Source: Fidelibacterota bacterium SCGC AAA003-L08
Lineage (GTDB): Bacteria > Fidelibacterota > Marinisomatia > SCGC-AAA003-L08 > D37C17
Direction of reading: 5' to 3'
Assembly: GCA_000405805.1 (NCBI GenBank)
Contig: ASPJ01000017.1
Span: 12,356 to 19,885 of the forward strand
DNA length: 7,530 nucleotides
Part shown: positions 6,957-7,530 of the stretch, one piece after another
How positions within the stretch are numbered: the stretch's first letter is position 1
Layout: each line of letters opens with the position of its first letter
Program-made: the position numbers and the translations under genes
The notes under the pieces: generated by a model
What the model was told of the DNA's origin: nothing
Databases searched by the model: none
The model's input: the letters and a program-made list of their open reading frames with translations, nothing else

Positions 6957-7298
6957 ATGAATGATGCAGTTGCATTAGCAAGGATATATATTCAAATTGG
7001 AGATGATAAATCTGCAGATAAAGTTTTAGATAGAGTAAAAAAGATAGTTCCTACAGAAGATAAATCTCTCTTAGGTTCATTTCTTAATACATTCAAAGGA
7101 GAATTATATCTTGAAAGAAATGATTTTGAAAAAGTTGAAGAAATTATTTTAGAAATTGATACAATAATCCAGGAAATGGGTCTTAAAATGCTTGAGCCAA
7201 AAAAAGAAAGAATCTTAGCGGAGCTTAATGAGAAGAAGGGCAATTGGAGGAATGCATTAGATCATTATTATGCCAGTATAGATGCACCACCTGATTGA
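6957..7298 (+). pseudogene. Continuation of the cyclase/TPR protein between in-frame TGA codons
   Basis: This segment is in exactly the same frame as the cyclase gene and is open from 6945. The ATG at 6957 is the first possible restart, 12 bases after the TGA at 6942-6944, and has no ribosome-binding site. The 113 residues are TPR-like: ALARIYIQIGDDKSADKVLD forms a helical pair, and ELYLERNDFEKVEEI and NEKKGNWRNALDHYYASI form two more. The segment ends at TGA 7296-7298, followed one codon later by another TGA (7302-7304). It has no catalytic domain and makes sense only as part of the upstream protein. Whether it is translated by reinitiation, by read-through or not at all cannot be seen. Its single Trp (in GNWRNA) is written TGG. 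Confidence 0.7.
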
Positions 7299-7304
7299 GG
7301 CTGA

Positions 7305-7530
7305 GAACCAGATACAAATATTACAGGCATCGGTCGATGTCATAGACAATTAAAAGAATATGATAAATCAGTGGAGAGCTTTCTGGGTATGTTGAAACTA
7401 GATCCACATCATCCAAAAGCCCATTATGAATTAGCGTTATCTTATAACGCAATGAAAAATAATGATAAGGCAATAGAGCATATGCAAATAGCTGTTGATA
7501 TTTGGAAAGATGCAGACAAAGATTTGAGCC
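7305..7530 (+). pseudogene. C-terminal TPR part of the cyclase protein, after two further TGA codons (3' partial)
   Basis: Still in the cyclase frame, this stretch encodes two good TPR units. The first is TNITGIGRCHRQLKEYDKSV running to LKLDPHHP; the second begins AHYELALSYNAMKNNDKAIE. There is no stop before the window edge, so the gene continues rightward. No start codon occurs near its beginning; the first Met is at 7389, inside the first repeat. It is therefore a continuation, not a separate gene. The quality of the repeats shows that selection acted on this frame until recently or still does. Confidence 0.65.

Noticed and set aside
5046..7243. Minus-strand ORFs opposite the cyclase gene (5046-5291 and 6992-7243)
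   Set aside because: Antisense of well-supported cyclase and TPR sequence, low complexity and Ser/Ile/Phe-rich; no independent support.
6942..7304. TGA as selenocysteine
   Set aside because: No obvious SECIS-like hairpin directly follows the TGAs, the TPR linker has no redox role, and three selenocysteines in a TPR protein are implausible.
6942..7304. TGA as glycine (SR1/Gracilibacteria code)
   Set aside because: In such genomes TGA is frequent inside most genes. The other five genes here contain no internal TGA in their true frames.

Overview
The window is AT-rich (I estimate roughly 30% GC) and densely packed, with every gene on the + strand. The protein families are those of a free-living heterotrophic bacterium, not a phage or plasmid. 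A class III cyclase fused to TolB-like and TPR domains, a DUF998 membrane protein, the GyrA sequence style and the scarcity of Shine-Dalgarno sites together suggest an AT-rich, possibly marine, lineage of the FCB type (Marinimicrobia/SAR406 would fit). This placement rests on sequence style only and is weak.

Left block (1-4269): the 3' end of gyrA is followed by a pyridoxal-phosphate homeostasis gene (YggS/PLPBP), an SxxK-type L-asparaginase II and a one-chain ABC exporter. Consecutive genes are separated by only 2 bases. The same eight-base junction TAATTATG (stop, TT, start) joins yggS to the asparaginase and the asparaginase to the ABC gene. The gyrA/yggS junction is identical except that it ends in ATT. 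The block therefore looks like one transcription unit in which translation is passed from gene to gene. The genes do not form one pathway: topoisomerase, PLP homeostasis, amide hydrolysis and export.

Right block (4270-7530): a 59-bp AT-rich gap with a weak candidate promoter precedes a six-helix DUF998 membrane protein. Three bases later comes a soluble cyclase, TolB-like and TPR signalling protein that runs off the right edge. The tight spacing suggests these two are co-expressed.

The most notable feature is that three of the six genes depart from a simple ORF. yggS has no ATG, GTG or TTG start and appears to begin at ATT. The ABC transporter is split by what looks like one missing T near 3121. 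The cyclase/TPR gene is crossed by three in-frame stops, all TGA, with good TPR sequence continuing on both sides of each. Either the assembly has base-level errors, or these genes are decaying, or (for TGA) some recoding occurs. The sequence alone cannot decide. I found no RNA gene, CRISPR array, insertion sequence or phage gene, and no clear novel multi-gene system.
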